The notes under the pieces: model-generated | Databases searched by the model: none | Seen by the model: only the letters and a program-made list of their open reading frames with translations | Told to the model about the DNA's origin: nothing | Origin: Galaxea fascicularis | Taxonomy: Eukaryota; Cnidaria; Anthozoa; Scleractinia; Euphylliidae | Assembly: GCA_948470475.1 (NCBI GenBank) | Contig: OX419342.1 | Span: 4,693,701-4,757,700, forward strand | DNA: 64,000 nucleotides | Direction of reading: 5' to 3' | Position numbers and translations under genes: made by a program | Part shown: one piece after another, positions 1-26,300 of the stretch | How the letters are laid out: every line of letters starts with the position of its first letter | Numbering within the stretch: position 1 is the first letter of the stretch

Positions 1-233
1 AAGGTAAGTTTTCAAGGATGACTTAAAGGTACTGACACTGGGGCTATGCCTAATAAAGTCAGGGAGACAGTTCCATAACTTTGGGGCACATACAGAAAAT
101 GCATGGTCTCCATAAGTTTTCAGATTTGATAGAGGAACTTGAAGCTGAAGTTTAGATGAAGACCTTAATAACCTATTGGGGGTGTATAGGTGCAAATGTT
201 TACTAATGTAACAAGGGGCTAAGTTATTATAGA

Positions 234-720
234 GATCTCCGTAAGCCCCGGCGACCGGCGAAAATCGCCGGTTAGTCGTCCTGGGCGCGCCGGCTACTCA
301 GATCCAAATAAAAAACAAATAAATACTTTGTTTTACATCCAACGGCAACTTTTCCATTTGCGACGCCTACTTTCCCTTGGGTAAATACATTCGGAAATAT
401 ATAAAGTTTTCCTTAAAGAGCCAAGTGTCCAACTATTGTTTTTGACTGAATAAACTTTAAAGTTTCGTCGAGAATTTCGCCACGCTTGAATCTGCTTGAA
501 GACATCGATTGAACGTTAAGCAAACGAAACAGGCTCAGATTGCGAGGCAGCGGTTACCGACGAAACACACTCCATATAAGACAACATACTCTGTATTCCA
601 ACACGTGCAAAATGGCGGAAAAGCGGCAGCATGGAAGGCACTTGCGCGCCTTAATAAATTCCTCTGCCGGCTACTCCATTTTATTCTCCTTCTACTCCAA
701 AATTTAGGGAGAACCCTGTA
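234..720. repeat. Insertion of about 490 bp inside the LINE fragment
   Basis: This block separates two parts of the LINE reading frame that otherwise join (FKALN on one side, LAPCYIS on the other). The left edge carries a GC-rich inverted motif built on ccggcgaccggcgaaaatcg, and the right edge ends in gggagaaccctg. The flanks attatagag and attaagag may be a diverged target duplication. No clear terminal inverted repeat and no coding content are seen. Boundaries are accurate to about 10 bp. Confidence 0.5.
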
Positions 721-901
721 TTAAGAGCTTTAAAAGTTAAGAGCAGTAATTTAAAAGCAATACGATGTTCAACAGGCAGCTAATGAAGCTCCCTGAGTAA
801 CGGTGTGATATGGTCATACTTGTAGCCACCTAAAATTAAGTGTGCTGCGCAATTCTGTACAAGCTGTAATTTATGTGAAAGGCCGCAAGGAAGACCATAT
901 C

Positions 902-1093
902 ATAATGTAATAGGCCATTTCCAAGTTCATGTCTGCCTCCTCTTCAAAGTGAGTCTAATTGTGAAGTTTTTGTGATGGTAATTAGTTCTACTTTACATAT
1001 GAATGAAAACTAATTTTCATAACAAAAACTTCGCACTTAGACTCGCTTTGAAGAGGAGGCAGACATGAACTCGGAAATGGCCTATTACATTAT
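902..1093. mobile_element. Palindromic MITE inserted in the LINE fragment
   Basis: The two ends are inverted copies: ataatgtaataggccatttc on the left, and its reverse complement ending near 1093 on the right. The arms extend with few mismatches through a gacatgaact/agttcatgtc block and an agaggaggcagac block, each more than 50 nt, around an AT-rich centre. It has no ORF. It interrupts the LINE frame between SRLDN and GLPCG. The end motif taataggccattt also begins the palindrome at 37481-37636. Confidence 0.8.
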
Positions 1094-1287
1094 TGTCGAG
1101 TCTTGAGGTGACAAAGGCATTAACTAAAATCTTATTATGCTCGGTAGATAAAAATTATTACATAGAATTATTAAAAAGATTGTTAAATAGATTATTAAAT
1201 TATTAAAGAGAACTCTTGGTGTTAAGCGTTTGTTCGGCCGTAGTAATATAAATTGTTTTGTATTTTATACAACAGTATTTGAGCCAG

Positions 1288-15071
<13,784 letters not shown>

Positions 15072-15366
15072 AGATCAAGGTCAAATTTGTAGGGGTTGTT
15101 CAACTTGTTAAACAACAATCGATTTAATTGACCAGTTCCAGATTGCTTGATAACGAGACCACGCAAAATGCGTTCCCACTCCCCGTCTATCAGACAATCG
15201 TTGCCAATTAGCTACACTCCACGCCCAATTTCTCCTGTTTATTCCCCCTCCCGTCCCTCCCACACAATGTTGAGTCCCAAAATTGTTTTGCTCAACGTTT
15301 AGGAGGGGGGAGGAAAGGGGATGATGTTGCAAGCTTTTTGTCTTGAAGTGTAGGATCTAAGACAAA

Positions 15367-15372
15367 AATAAA
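15367..15372 (+). terminator. Candidate poly(A) signal of NVL
   Basis: AATAAA lies 296 bp after the NVL stop codon. It is the first canonical hexamer seen downstream on the + strand. No cDNA was available to confirm its use. Confidence 0.5.
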
Positions 15373-16273
15373 ATGATTTGTGATCCTTGTGAAATATGAT
15401 GGTCGCTCGATTATTTTACTTGTGGCAACCAAAGTGCGCTTTATTTGGTTTAAGTGTTTGCAAGAAGTAGATAAGAACAGTTGTTAAGAAAAATCCGCTA
15501 AATATTTATAAGAAATGTGAAAGAACATAAATAATTATCTATGAAAGCTATACTTTTCTTCTTATCAGAATGTTGTGTCTGTTATTGTCGTATATACCTA
15601 TTAAAGTTGGACACGGTACCTCGAATAAGCTAAAAGTAACGCGATGGAGTAACACCAAGTTACGCCCAAGCCACAACACCTTACTCTGGCCAAAACGAAT
15701 CCCACGCAATACAAGTCTCTAAAAGGAAGCAGATTTGTGACAAATTCATCAACACGTCTAGCACAGGTGTTCAGACACCTAGAGGTTTACGCCTATTGAT
15801 GTGTTGACTTTGTACAAATGAAACTGATAACAGAATTCCTCCAGTTAGGTCTTAAGAACAGAGAAAACAGTAGAACGAAATGCTCGCTTTTGGTACCACA
15901 GGCTCAGTAAACAGGGGGCCGTAAACCTGTTGGCTGCATGCCTTGAAGCGCGGGCTAACGGTGGTTTTGACTCGTTTTATCCACAGAGCACCATGTTTTA
16001 TTGCAAGGTTGAACATTTAGCTGTAATGACAGCTCCGGGCTTTTAGTATACGAAGCAAGTAGTGCCGGGGGTTTACCTGGAGCTTGTAGCAAGTTCTGAG
16101 GTGTTAGGGACGAGTGCACTGTTCATAATTACAAGTCCGAAGTAGCTTGAACACGGTTTCAAATCGATTTGCCAGTCGTATAACACTTCAATTTTGGATG
16201 CCAAGTCACTAAATATGGCTAAGGCCGTGGGCAACGCGGTAGCCCACCTCCCCCCCTCTCCCCCTTGGGCTTC

Positions 16274-16584
16274 GCATTAGATAACATAGGGTGAAGTAGA
16301 AACTAAAGGCCCTGGCAAACCAGGATACATTGTTGCAGACACATTGTTGCTCATGACGTTTTTTGGGCGCGGGACACAAAATGAATGTTGTGTTTCCATG
16401 CTGTGCAAACGGGGAAACATTTGTTGCGGACACAAAATTTGTGTCTGCAACAAATGTTGCGCGCGCGGGCAAACGGGGAAACATTTGTGTCGGCAACAAT
16501 TGGTTTCTCCTACGCTTCCCGAGAAAGCGTAGGAGAAACCAAATGCTCGCAGGGTATTCTACTTCACCCTGTATTATCTAATGC
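16274..16584. mobile_element. 311-bp MITE with 28-bp inverted ends and an inner perfect hairpin
   Basis: The left end gcattagataacatagggtg plus aagtaga matches the reverse complement of the right end ending in tatctaatgc. The interior repeats acatttgttgc and ggacacaaa in both orientations. At 16500-16542 there is a perfect hairpin with 18-nt arms (ttggtttctcctacgctt) and a 7-nt loop. Short ORFs here are by-products. Confidence 0.8.
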
Positions 16585-17417
16585 AGACCGAGTGGACATA
16601 CCTCCAATACGCCCACCAAAGCACCTGAGCTGACATGGCGCCAAGAGACTCGCGTCTTTCCCTCACGCAAAACGGCCCATCAGACGTGTCCATGATTCTT
16701 TATATTTCTGAATGTTGCCATATTGCAATAGATGGACGGACGGATGGGATGAATGAGATTGTGGATGGATAGCAAAGACGCGTTCTTGAGTTGCGAGCAC
16801 AACGGGCGTTTCAGAGATTGTTTCATTTTTCAAGCTAAAGGTTTTGTTCGTTCGTCGATAAAGGTATCGTATCATTATCATGGCTATGCACCGACGTTCT
16901 AGAATTACTAACGAAAGTTCGTAAATCAAGCTTCCGGTGATATCCGAAATAACTGCATACAGTTTTAACTACAGTATATTAAAGGGAAGACCCCTGGCAT
17001 TTACATCGAACATTAAAATCCACCGAATACTGCGAATTCCTATTATCTGGCTAAGACCAAATCTAGCTTCCGATGATGTCCGAATATCTGCCAAGGGACT
17101 GCATGCAGTTTTGACCGCAGCTCAAACACCCTCGGCCAGATAGAAAAGCTGCTGGACTTTGACTGACTTTTATGGACCATAAAGTTAATATTTTATTAAC
17201 TAGTTTAAAATTTTGAAAATAATCGAACAAAGTAAAATCTCAACTGATTAAAATTGAATTAGCCTAGAAAACATCAGAAACGGAAATAATTTCGCGCAGC
17301 ACACCGGAAATTAAGTACTGCGTAAAATCCCGTGAACCGGAAAGCACCTGATGGCACTCCAAATATAAAAGTTTCGGAGAAATTATCTGGTACAATTTTC
17401 TGTAAGCCATAAAACGC

Positions 17418-17576
17418 GAGAAGTAATATATCAAACACGAGAGACTGTGTTTCATCAAGATATCCAAACACCGAGAAGAGAGTTGAAAATACGACGCGCA
17501 GCGGAGTATTTTTGACGGAATTCGAGGTGTTTGGATGGCCGATGAAACACTTCTCGAGTGTTTGATATATCTTCTC
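17418..17576. repeat. Fold-back repeat with arms of about 55 bp
   Basis: The left arm starts gagaagtaatatatcaaaca and the right arm ends gtttgatatatcttctc. Both continue into a gtgtttcatc block and a ccaaacacc block, with small indels. The centre is a tattttgacg-type AT/GC mix. It is non-coding and of MITE type. Confidence 0.75.
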
Positions 17577-18067
17577 AACTGAAACAAAAACTAAGGAATT
17601 AACGGAGAAGTAAAATCGTCAAAATCTATGCTAATTAAGACCGGGTATCCAAACCCCCTTCACGGTTGTGATTTCCTTGATGAATTATTAATGAGTTTGA
17701 GAATAGATGTTAACTGATTCTCAGCCTGGATTATGAAAAAAGCTCTTATATGAAAAAAGTGTATCTAGCAGTTATAAAATTATTATTGCTTAATTTTTAA
17801 ATCATATTTTTAAGTCAGTACGTGCGTATTTTGAACGAGCTTTTTAGCGCACGTGAGGTAAATAATGTCCAGGTGCCGACACGTGCGTCAGGGTGGCCAC
17901 GCCCCTAAGAGCGGTAAACTTATCGAGCCGGTATAAGTCGCTGTTACATGAGCTCAGATTCCTTTGTTCTTTTCGGGGGGAATATATTACATAACCCCCA
18001 AATCAACTGTCTGAAAAGCTGGGTGCGGCTTTGATTGTTTGAAGGGAAGAGCGGGGCTAATAATAAT

Positions 18068-18146
18068 GCGAGGGGATTATGTACGAATGTGCAAGGGGAA
18101 TAAGTCACTTATCCCCCTTGCATGTTAACACAAAATCTCCTCGCAT
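18068..18146. repeat. Hairpin with ggggaata arms
   Basis: The left arm starts gcgaggggattatgt and the right arm ends aaatctcctcgc. The core tgcaaggggaataagt is mirrored by acttatcccccttgca. A similar hairpin lies at 19637-19720. Confidence 0.7.
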
Positions 18147-18534
18147 TTCAGTTAAATTTTAGCATTTTTAGCTTTTCATGAAGAACAAATTTACAAATGT
18201 TTATTTGGAAATATTAAATACGACGCTACAGTTTCTAAAATTGAACTGAGCAGTGTTTTCTTTTGAGGCACATTCGCGGAGTTTCTTAGGCGGTGGTTCA
18301 TCGCTTTCCAATGAGGCCCCCGACAACCTTGCAAAACATCGGACACAATTTCCTTCTGCGCGTCGCTAACTCTGATAGGTGTGAAGTGATTTCACAGTAC
18401 GATGTCCAGTACGTTCCATTATGAGCTTTGAGTAATAAACAGTTCTGACTCTGAATCGCTCAACATTCCTAGCCTGTTCCTAGCATTCACCACGAACAAG
18501 ACGAACAACTAATTCGAAATCTAGCATAATTACA

Positions 18535-19492
18535 GCAGTGATCATATTGGCGTGAACACCTAAAATATGTCTGGAATGTTTGTTTTAACCAATCACAGGC
18601 GAGATCTTCACGCCACAGAAACCACAGGCAACGAATGGGTTTCCTATCTGTCACAGAACAAATTATTTTCGTTTTGTTTTAACATTCAGTCTTTTTAAGT
18701 AATTGCTTTTCCTTCCTATTTGTTTACAGTATGTGCTATACTAGCGAAGAATACAGGATTGAGCGATTTTAAAATAAATTACAAAGCCGATCTGCCGGGC
18801 TGATGCACGCGAGAGTTTCAAACTTTTGGTAACGATCGAAATCGGTAGTTACGAAATCTCCTTGACTTAATTCCCTCATAACTAGCTTCCAATAGCATGT
18901 AATCCCCTAGATATCAAATGCATAAATGCCTTCAGAGAAAAAGCAAAATTATATTTGGAAGGAATACTGAAAATTGGCCTGTTTACTTTGCGCGATGTGT
19001 CAATCATTCCATAGATGTTGAATTTGGTCCGTCGGCGGTCTTTCCAGTTTGCGATCTTGCGATCAAGGAACTTCTACCCGCACAGTAGTTCGAAGGTTCA
19101 ATCGTTAGCCCACATAAATCCAATCCCCTTGTTCTACAAAAAAATATTAGCAAGGATTATGCTATCAGAATCAAACATCTTCATGTGATACGTCGTTACA
19201 TGGGAAGCTGGTCGTCCTCGCGTCGCGTTGGCTTTTAAAATTTTTCTTTCTAAAATCAAATGATGTTCTGGATGTGGTCCTCAGCACTGATCTTGGAGAA
19301 CAACAGTGTTTTCAATTCCCAATAAGACAGCTTGTATCATTAAACAAAACAAAAATAATTTGTTCCGTGACCGATGGGAAACCGTTCTTTGCCTGTGGTT
19401 TCTGTGGTGTGAAGATCTCGCCTGTGATTGGTTACAACACAATAAACATTCCAGACATATTTTAGGTGTTCACGCCAATATGATCACCGCTG
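18535..19492. repeat. Long inverted repeat, arms of about 150 bp, spacer of about 650 bp
   Basis: The arms at 18535-18683 and 19340-19492 are inverted copies that look about 90 percent alike. Shared blocks include gtgatcatattggcgtgaac, aaccaatcacaggcgagatc and acaaattattt. The spacer holds no recognisable coding sequence. With the hairpins on each side (18068-18146, 19637-19720), the whole 18.0-19.7 kb stretch looks like one fold-back element or nested elements. Confidence 0.75.
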
Positions 19493-19636
19493 TAAAAAGC
19501 CGAGAAACTTGTGAATCCCACCAGTGCCAACATGGAGTGTTGAAAAACAAAAGAAAGATGCACAATAGAGGCATTTTTCTTCAGTGTATTTTTGCATCCC
19601 TTGAGGAATCCTCGCCGATGTAAAAATAAGCGGTTC

Positions 19637-19720
19637 ATCGGCCTTCAGCTCGTAGTTATGTGATTTATTCCCCTCATGCGTTGCCCGAGGGCGCACGAGG
19701 GGAATAAATCACATAACCCC
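19637..19720. repeat. Hairpin with gtgatttattcccctc arms
   Basis: The left arm reads gttatgtgatttattcccct and the right arm aggggaataaatcacataac, separated by about 20 nt. It is flanked by further inverted cggcctt/aggccg sequence. It is related in sequence to the hairpin at 18068. Confidence 0.75.
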
Positions 19721-20346
19721 TCGCTTCAGGCCGATAACATTTACATAAAAATGTATTAGTTGTCTTACATTTTATTCGCTTGAAAGTGGCCATTAGCTGG
19801 ATAACTTAAGCTACCCGGGCACTACTTGAACAACTGGAGCCAGAATTCCAACCATCATCGGTTGTAACCAAAGTAGCGTTTTGTGGTGAAATTAGGGCCG
19901 CTTTTCCATAGTAGGTAATGAACGCAAAAATTCCAATCCCTGAGCCTTACCCTTTAATCATAATATCTTTAATCATAATACTCCTAAAACAGTTATGACT
20001 ATACTAGGAAGGCAATGGAACAGCAAATGTAATACTAAGCACATTCGTCAAACACAACAGACACAACAAGCCCTGGCGTCTTTGATGGTCTTTGTTGGGG
20101 ATCGCACGTGACAAAAGATTGCGTAAATGGCCAGAACATGTGAGGTCGCGCAGATTCAGTTTCAATCATTTATGAATAGCATAAATCTTACAGACTTCAG
20201 ACTTCGAACCCCCTAAGACACCGTCTGGAGTCTCGTTATCAAACAATCGAGCCAAAACGATCGAACGGCAGTCGAAACCACGTCTTTAAACTTTACCAAA
20301 TCAATCAGGCGTCCACATACCCAGCGTACCTTAGAGTCTTCAGTTC

Positions 20347-23300
20347 ATGGCGCTTGACTTTGTGGCAGGATGTCTCGGAGGTTTGATTATTTTACAGCTC
20401 ATAGGCTCAAATCGGTTGTCCAGTTTTTCTGGGCAGGATGTTGTAAATGTAATTGGGGCATTGAACTGCAGTTGAAGTTTATTTTTTTCTCCTTTAATGC
20501 CTAGGATTGTCTGGAATTGTGGTTGGGCATCCTTTCGACACCGTGAAGGTAGGGATCAATCACAAACATCTGTTTTCAAAACTTGAGCCTATATATCGGC
20601 GTTGTACTAGAAAGGAAGTACAGACGTAAACAGAAACGAGCATAATTTCGAAACTTTTCAGTTTTACGTTGGATACTGGTGACGTGAAAAGCTACAAGCG
20701 ACGAATTTTATATTTTTAGGTTCGCCTTCAGACACAAGTTACCAAGCGCTATTCTGGAACTGTGAACTGCTTTGCCCAAATAGTAAAGCAAGAAACGGTG
20801 AGTCATATGGTGTTTTGTGTCGAAACTGCAAGGAATTAATATGGTTAGCTTTAAACACTGCCTACGACCGCGAAAGTCCAGTTGATTGTATAAGAAAACG
20901 TGAAGCAATTGCAGAATTCCCAGCCCCCCGTTTGAAGATCGAGGCATATTACAATGGACACTATTGTTATTCAATGTATGTAAATGATTTGGCCGGGTGT
21001 TCTGCAAAGAAAAGGGGCCCGTAAACGTTGTGGTTCCCTTGTTGTTGTCATGTTAATTTTCTATTCTATTTTTCTAATTTTCTTCGCACTCCTTGTAATT
21101 TTAACAGACAGAGCATTTCAATGACAGGCATTCATAAAAAAACAGTCGACTGGGAGTGGAATCCAGACAACTTGCCCCCCAGACAATTAGCCCTGGACTA
21201 CTCACCCCTGAACCAAAGACAACTAGCCCCTAACTTACAGACAATTAGCCCCCAACTTAACATTGTGTCACAAAGGTAAAAATATCTTGTTATGACACAA
21301 AGACAAAATTCATGTCACAATACAGTTGAATATATCGATATTGCCTCTCGCTTTGTGTTTAGCAATCAGTATGCAAATTTTCGTCACCTAATGACTCCAA
21401 CAACTGTTTTTTTTACAACTTGAACGCACGAGTCTGCTGAGGGGAAATCTCCACCAACACGTGTATTCCAAGGAACATCAGATTTCATCACGAGTTGATC
21501 ACAGGGTCGAGGAAACGAGCGCATTTCAGAATATTCCAGAGCTTCGTGCTTTCAAATTAATCAGAACGCTAATTACAGAAGAAGGCATACAAAGGCATGG
21601 GTCGCACTTGGGAAACTTTTACGAGAATTTGTTTACTTTGTGGTAGAAATCAGTCATTAGGGGACATTGCCAAGTGCAACCTCAAATTGAAAATCAGCAA
21701 GAACATCAAAGATGCTGTAGTGCTTGGGCGGGGCAAGTAGATTTTGGAAAACTCGCGCTAAACAATAGGAATCACATGGTAACTGTCAAAGCTTGTCAGT
21801 AAAACATGTTCGATTTGCATTGCAACCGATTTGAACAAAATGCAGGAATTTTCAGACCATCGCACTTTCGTTATGGATGGACATGGTGTTTTATTATCCC
21901 TCACAATTCCAAGGGGTTTTTACAGTAAGGCATATATCTTTGAAGTGGCAGTGTATTGTGTGGTTCCAGAAAATATCCATACCCCCCCACGGAAGACTTT
22001 TTGATTTGCACCCCCCTCCCCCCAGGATTTTCCGTTCCAGGGGAGTCCTTGATGACCCCCCCTCCCCTCCGGAATTTCCAGAAGTTTTGTACTTATAAAA
22101 AAGAAAGGGAATACCAACTTAGTTACGTAAATACGATAGAATTTTATTACAACAGTGTAAACATTTACTTTAACAAAAATATAACGCTTTGTTAAGTTTA
22201 TTATCCAGCTAAACTTTTAGATTCTTCGCCATCAACTTTGCAAATTATGTTTGTGTTGTTTTTATGTTTCAACATTTGGGTAGCACGTCGACTGTTTCGC
22301 GTTTTTGTACAAACTCCGATGAGAATGTTTCACTCGCTTAAACAACTTCGCAAACGCTAGTAAATAAAACAGAAACTTACAAGGTTCCTTTGTCTATACA
22401 TTTTGTCAGTTTCTTCGGGTTAATCCTTATTTAAGGACCGAAAACTTCACTAATACACATGTTAACGCAGTAGGTTTCGTGAACGTCGTCACGATGTACT
22501 AGCCAGGTAGCCAGGCCTTCTGAAGGTCGAACGAAAGTACTTCAAAGCTGGAAGTCTGGGGACAAGGCTCCAGTTGAGACCGCCATTTTGAATGTTTTGA
22601 AGAAGAAAGTAGCTTCGGGAGATTGTAGCGCTAGCTAACTCAAAGAAATAAAGAAACATTGAAGCTAATAATACGAACTTTATCACAATGGCCAGGAGTA
22701 CTGACTTTTGTTTTAAAACAACGTACGTAAGTATGTTTTTGTGCTTCAGATCGATCGTATGTTGCTTTCAATGTTTTGTACATGGTTCGCGACCCTTTGG
22801 AAAAGTAGCTCCCCACAAAACCCCCCCACCCCTCGGAAATTACTGCCTTTTAGCCCCCCGTCCCCCTCGGAATTTCCAATGATCTTCCGTGGGGGGGGTA
22901 TGGATATTTTCTGGAACCACACATTCTACAGTTAAGCCACTGAATGTTGTAGTCTTTTCAAGCATGCACATTGCAAGCCAGCTATAATCCTTCACAATTC
23001 CAACGTTTTTACATAAACTCTCTTCAGGCGACTGGCCAAATGCAGTCTTCTAATTCACCGTCATCAGCTCCTGAAACTGAGCTCGAGGACCCTTGCAAAC
23101 AATGTTACAACAAATGGTGGGCTGAAAATTTTAACCTGTCAATTATCAACAGCCAGGCACGGAAAGCATTGAAAGACACATTGAAACAAATGAATACGAA
23201 ATTTCAATCGATGATAAACTCTTCTGCCTGGCCTACTTCATTTATCAATGTGTCAAAACACTGACAGTTACCTCTCACTAGTGCAAAAGACTAAAAGTTT

Positions 23301-26300
23301 TCCTTTCCAGTTGTGGTGTCAGATTTTTCTGGTTTTTTAGTCGGCAAAGATGAAAACTTTTCCCAAGTGCGACCCATGCCAAAGCGAAGCTATTCAATGA
23401 ATTTTAATTATAACCAGCCTTTTCTTTCTGTCTTTCCATTTGCACGGTGGCCCATATCTGCAAACACAGCAAACAATTCTTCAAGCACAACAAAACATTC
23501 TTGAAACACAACACACAAATTTCGGAACACAACTCAATATTATCGAAACACGACACAATGTTATCCTATCCAAAACACATTACAATTTTCTCGAAACGCA
23601 ACAAAATATTTGCGAAACACAACACAGTATTTTCGAAACACAACACAATATTTGCGAAACACAACACAGTATTTTCGAAACACAACACAATATTTGTGAA
23701 ACACAACAATGAATGAGTTGCCAGTAATTGATCCCTGTCTTTAATGCGCATAGGATTCTGGGATCGCCAGGGGGCAAACATTGCCAGTCGCTAAAGGAAA
23801 ATGTATGGCGAAAAGTTGTTTCGACGTCCATATCAACGATTTTGGAGAGAGATCAATGCTTTTTTGTCACTGTTTTGACTTAAATGAATTTGGGCAATGT
23901 TGATACGTGGCAAGTGTAAGTTTTTGTGACAGTAACCGATAAACTTCCTTGCTTGCGTAAGGTTTATTGTGAAATTGAGCTCACGTAATGGTCTCGAAAT
24001 TTTGCAAAGTTAGACATACATCAGGAGGAAATGACTCAATAAAGCCTTTTCAGTTGTATTTGCGTGTGTACAGGCTACATTTAGCTTATTTCTAAGCTCA
24101 TTAATACAAATAATATTGGAAATATGCCCAGTGGTGATCATTGTGCTGTCTGGGGTTGTGACAATGATCGAAGGTACCCAGAAGAGCAAAACATTCGTCC
24201 TCACGTTGAAATATTAAGATTCTACTCACCCAAGGATAATGAAGATGTTTTTTGTGGGCTAGAGCTATTAATCGTGATCAATTCAATTTAAAACGAGTAG
24301 GAAGGTCTGTTCAAATTATTTTGTACAAGGTTATAGAACCGTTTGAATGCCCTACGTACACCAACTTTGTGCATGAGAGGGTACAATTGTGGGGTAAACC
24401 CCAAAGACTTGCTCCAAAGATCAGATCTACAGAGAGCAATAAGAAAAAGTGAACAAAGAGAAAGCATAGTGGTAGTGCAGATGAAAATATGTTCACAGTT
24501 TCTGCCCAAGTTCCTGTGATCGTGCTGTTCTTGACATGTTCCTCCGCAGATTTCGAAGAGAAGAGTAGCGGTTTTTTCTCAATCAAACTAGAGCTTAACC
24601 TACGAATTTCCTCATGTTTCTTATCGCTTATTTCATCCCTCCAAAGAGCAACAGTTCAGTAAAAACAATTTCCATCACCTCTGACAACCACTTCTCTCCT
24701 TTGAGGAGGTAAATTTCCAGAAGCCATAATTTGTTTGTGGAAGACATAACTAATAAGAAAACAGCCCGTACACATGTAAATAAAACTGAAAAGACTTTAT
24801 TTAGTCATTTCCTCCCGATTTATACCTAACTTTGCAATATTTCGTGACCATTACGCGAGGTCAATTTCACAATAAACCTTACCCAAGCAAGGAAGTTTAT
24901 TGGTAGATTTTATCATATATTTGACGGTTATTCAAACAAAAACTGACACTTTCCACGTATCAACATTGCCCAAATCCATTTCTGATAAAACAGCGGCGAA
25001 AAAGCGTTGATCTCTCTCCAAAATCGTTGATATGGACGTCGAAACAACTTTTCGCCATACATTGTCCTTTAGCGACTGGCAATGTTTGCCCCCTGGCGAT
25101 CCCAGAATCACTATGCACATAAGACAGCGATCCGATTACTGGCAACTCATTCATTGTTGTGTTTCACAAATATTGTGTTGTGTTTCGCAAATATTGTGTT
25201 GTTTCGAAAATACTGTGTTGTGTTTCACCAATATTGTGTTGTGTTTCGAAAATACTGTGTTGTGTTTCACAAATATGTTATTGCGTTTCGAGAAAATTGT
25301 AATGTTTTTTGGATAGGATAGCATTGTGTCGTGTTTCGATAATATTGAGTTGTGTTCCGAAATTTGTGTGTTGTGTTTCAAGAATGTTTTGTTGTGCTTG
25401 AAGAATTGTTTGCTGTGGTTGCAGATATGGGCCACCATGCATTTGGCATCAGCATGCTTTGTGGGCATATTGGAGGTGCGTCCATTCAAAAAATTCAAAG
25501 GGGTGGGTCTGCAAGACAGTTTTCTTGGGTCTTTCTGCAGGTACCGGGAAACATCGTATTTTGTTCACTTGGGATTAGTCTTTATTTGGTGTTCTTTGGT
25601 GTTCTGTCTTTTTTTTTTGTTTGTTTTATGTAATTTGTGCTCCAGGAATTTGAGCTTCAGAAGGAGCCGTTTTCTTGGGTGGGCTTCGGGGATCTCCAAT
25701 TGCTAACCTATTTTTAGACCAGAGAAAAGCTCTTGTCGAACCCATGATCTTCAGACTGGGTTATGTTCATTTCGTTTCAAACCATTTTGTTCCAAGTCAG
25801 AGTCGCTTCGTTGCAAAAACGTCATGAAACACCAAACAGTTTTACAATTTTCAGAGTTTAATTTTTGGTATCAACTTGAAAAGTGGTCTCAAAGTTATTC
25901 AACTTAGCTGACTTTGTAAGACTCTCTTTCCCTTCAAAAGAACAGCAAGACGTTTGATGGAAAACTTGGGAAAATGTAGGAGTCAGATTTCAGTAATTGT
26001 TTTTCACCTGACATTTCGTTGGCTTCGTAAAGATCCCAGTTACTGTAAGTGAAGATTTTGGCCTGAAGATTACAGTACATGTATTCAATGCTGAATTTGC
26101 TTCAATTTCTTCTCAGACACGAAGCGGATCTGGATTGCTGTCAGTCTCACTTCTCTATGCAGCACTTTCATTAGAAGATACATAAGTTCACACATTGTGC
26201 GTGACTGAAATAAAGTTTGACAACATTTTTCATACGAATAATTATTTGTGTGTGAGCATCAAATTGCATTTCTTCACACATTGTGTGTGGTCTTGAATTA

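Larger units (their letters stand above)
1..1150 (-). mobile_element. LINE (non-LTR retrotransposon) fragment, C-terminal part of the reverse transcriptase ORF, antisense
   Basis: Read on the minus strand, three blocks join into the C-terminal region of a non-LTR reverse transcriptase ORF of the CR1/Jockey type. About 1150-1094 reads VNAFVTSRLDN. About 901-721 reads GLPCGLSHKLQLVQNCAAH, then LPVEHRIAFKLLLLTFKAL. About 233-1 reads LAPCYIS, then GDHAFSVCAPKLWN and TFKSSLKTYL. These match the usual order of such elements (SRLDYCNSLLYGLP, VQNAAAR, HWLPV, LAPCYI, GDRAFSVAAPKLWN). One stop is visible where HW is expected (HELH-stop-LPV). The blocks are split by two later insertions (234-720 and 902-1093). 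It is dead and runs off the left edge. The family call rests on remembered motifs, not a search. Confidence 0.75.
15072..20346. other. Intergenic NVL to SLC25A29
   Basis: No gene is recognised on either strand. The first 300 bp are the NVL 3' UTR. The stretch from 16.2 to 19.8 kb is dominated by inverted repeats, listed separately. The last few hundred bases before 20347 are the likely SLC25A29 promoter; no TATA box is evident. Confidence 0.6.
23448..25432. mobile_element. Fold-back element of about 2 kb with arms of about 0.65 kb and a THAP/OTU-like core
   Basis: The sequence from ggtggcccatatctgcaa (about 23448) to about 24070 is repeated in reverse complement from about 24775 to 25432. 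Each arm has two parts. The outer part is a 21-bp tandem array built on acacaacacaatatttgcga. The inner part is unique sequence (gcgaaaagttgtttcgacgt, ggcaatgttgatacgtg, cctt-acgcaagcaaggaagt). The central 0.7 kb holds a THAP-like fragment on + and an OTU-like fragment on -. It lies in SLC25A29 intron 3. End points are accurate to about 15 bp, and no clear target duplication was found. Confidence 0.8.

Noticed and set aside
23485..23712. CRISPR-like array of short repeats
   Set aside because: The units are contiguous without unique spacers, and the DNA is clearly a eukaryotic intron.
23440..23716. ORFs of about 90 aa with KHNTIF-type repeats, also at 25151-25498
   Set aside because: They come from a 21-bp tandem array that leaves several frames open; the composition is pure repeat and the same occurs on both strands.
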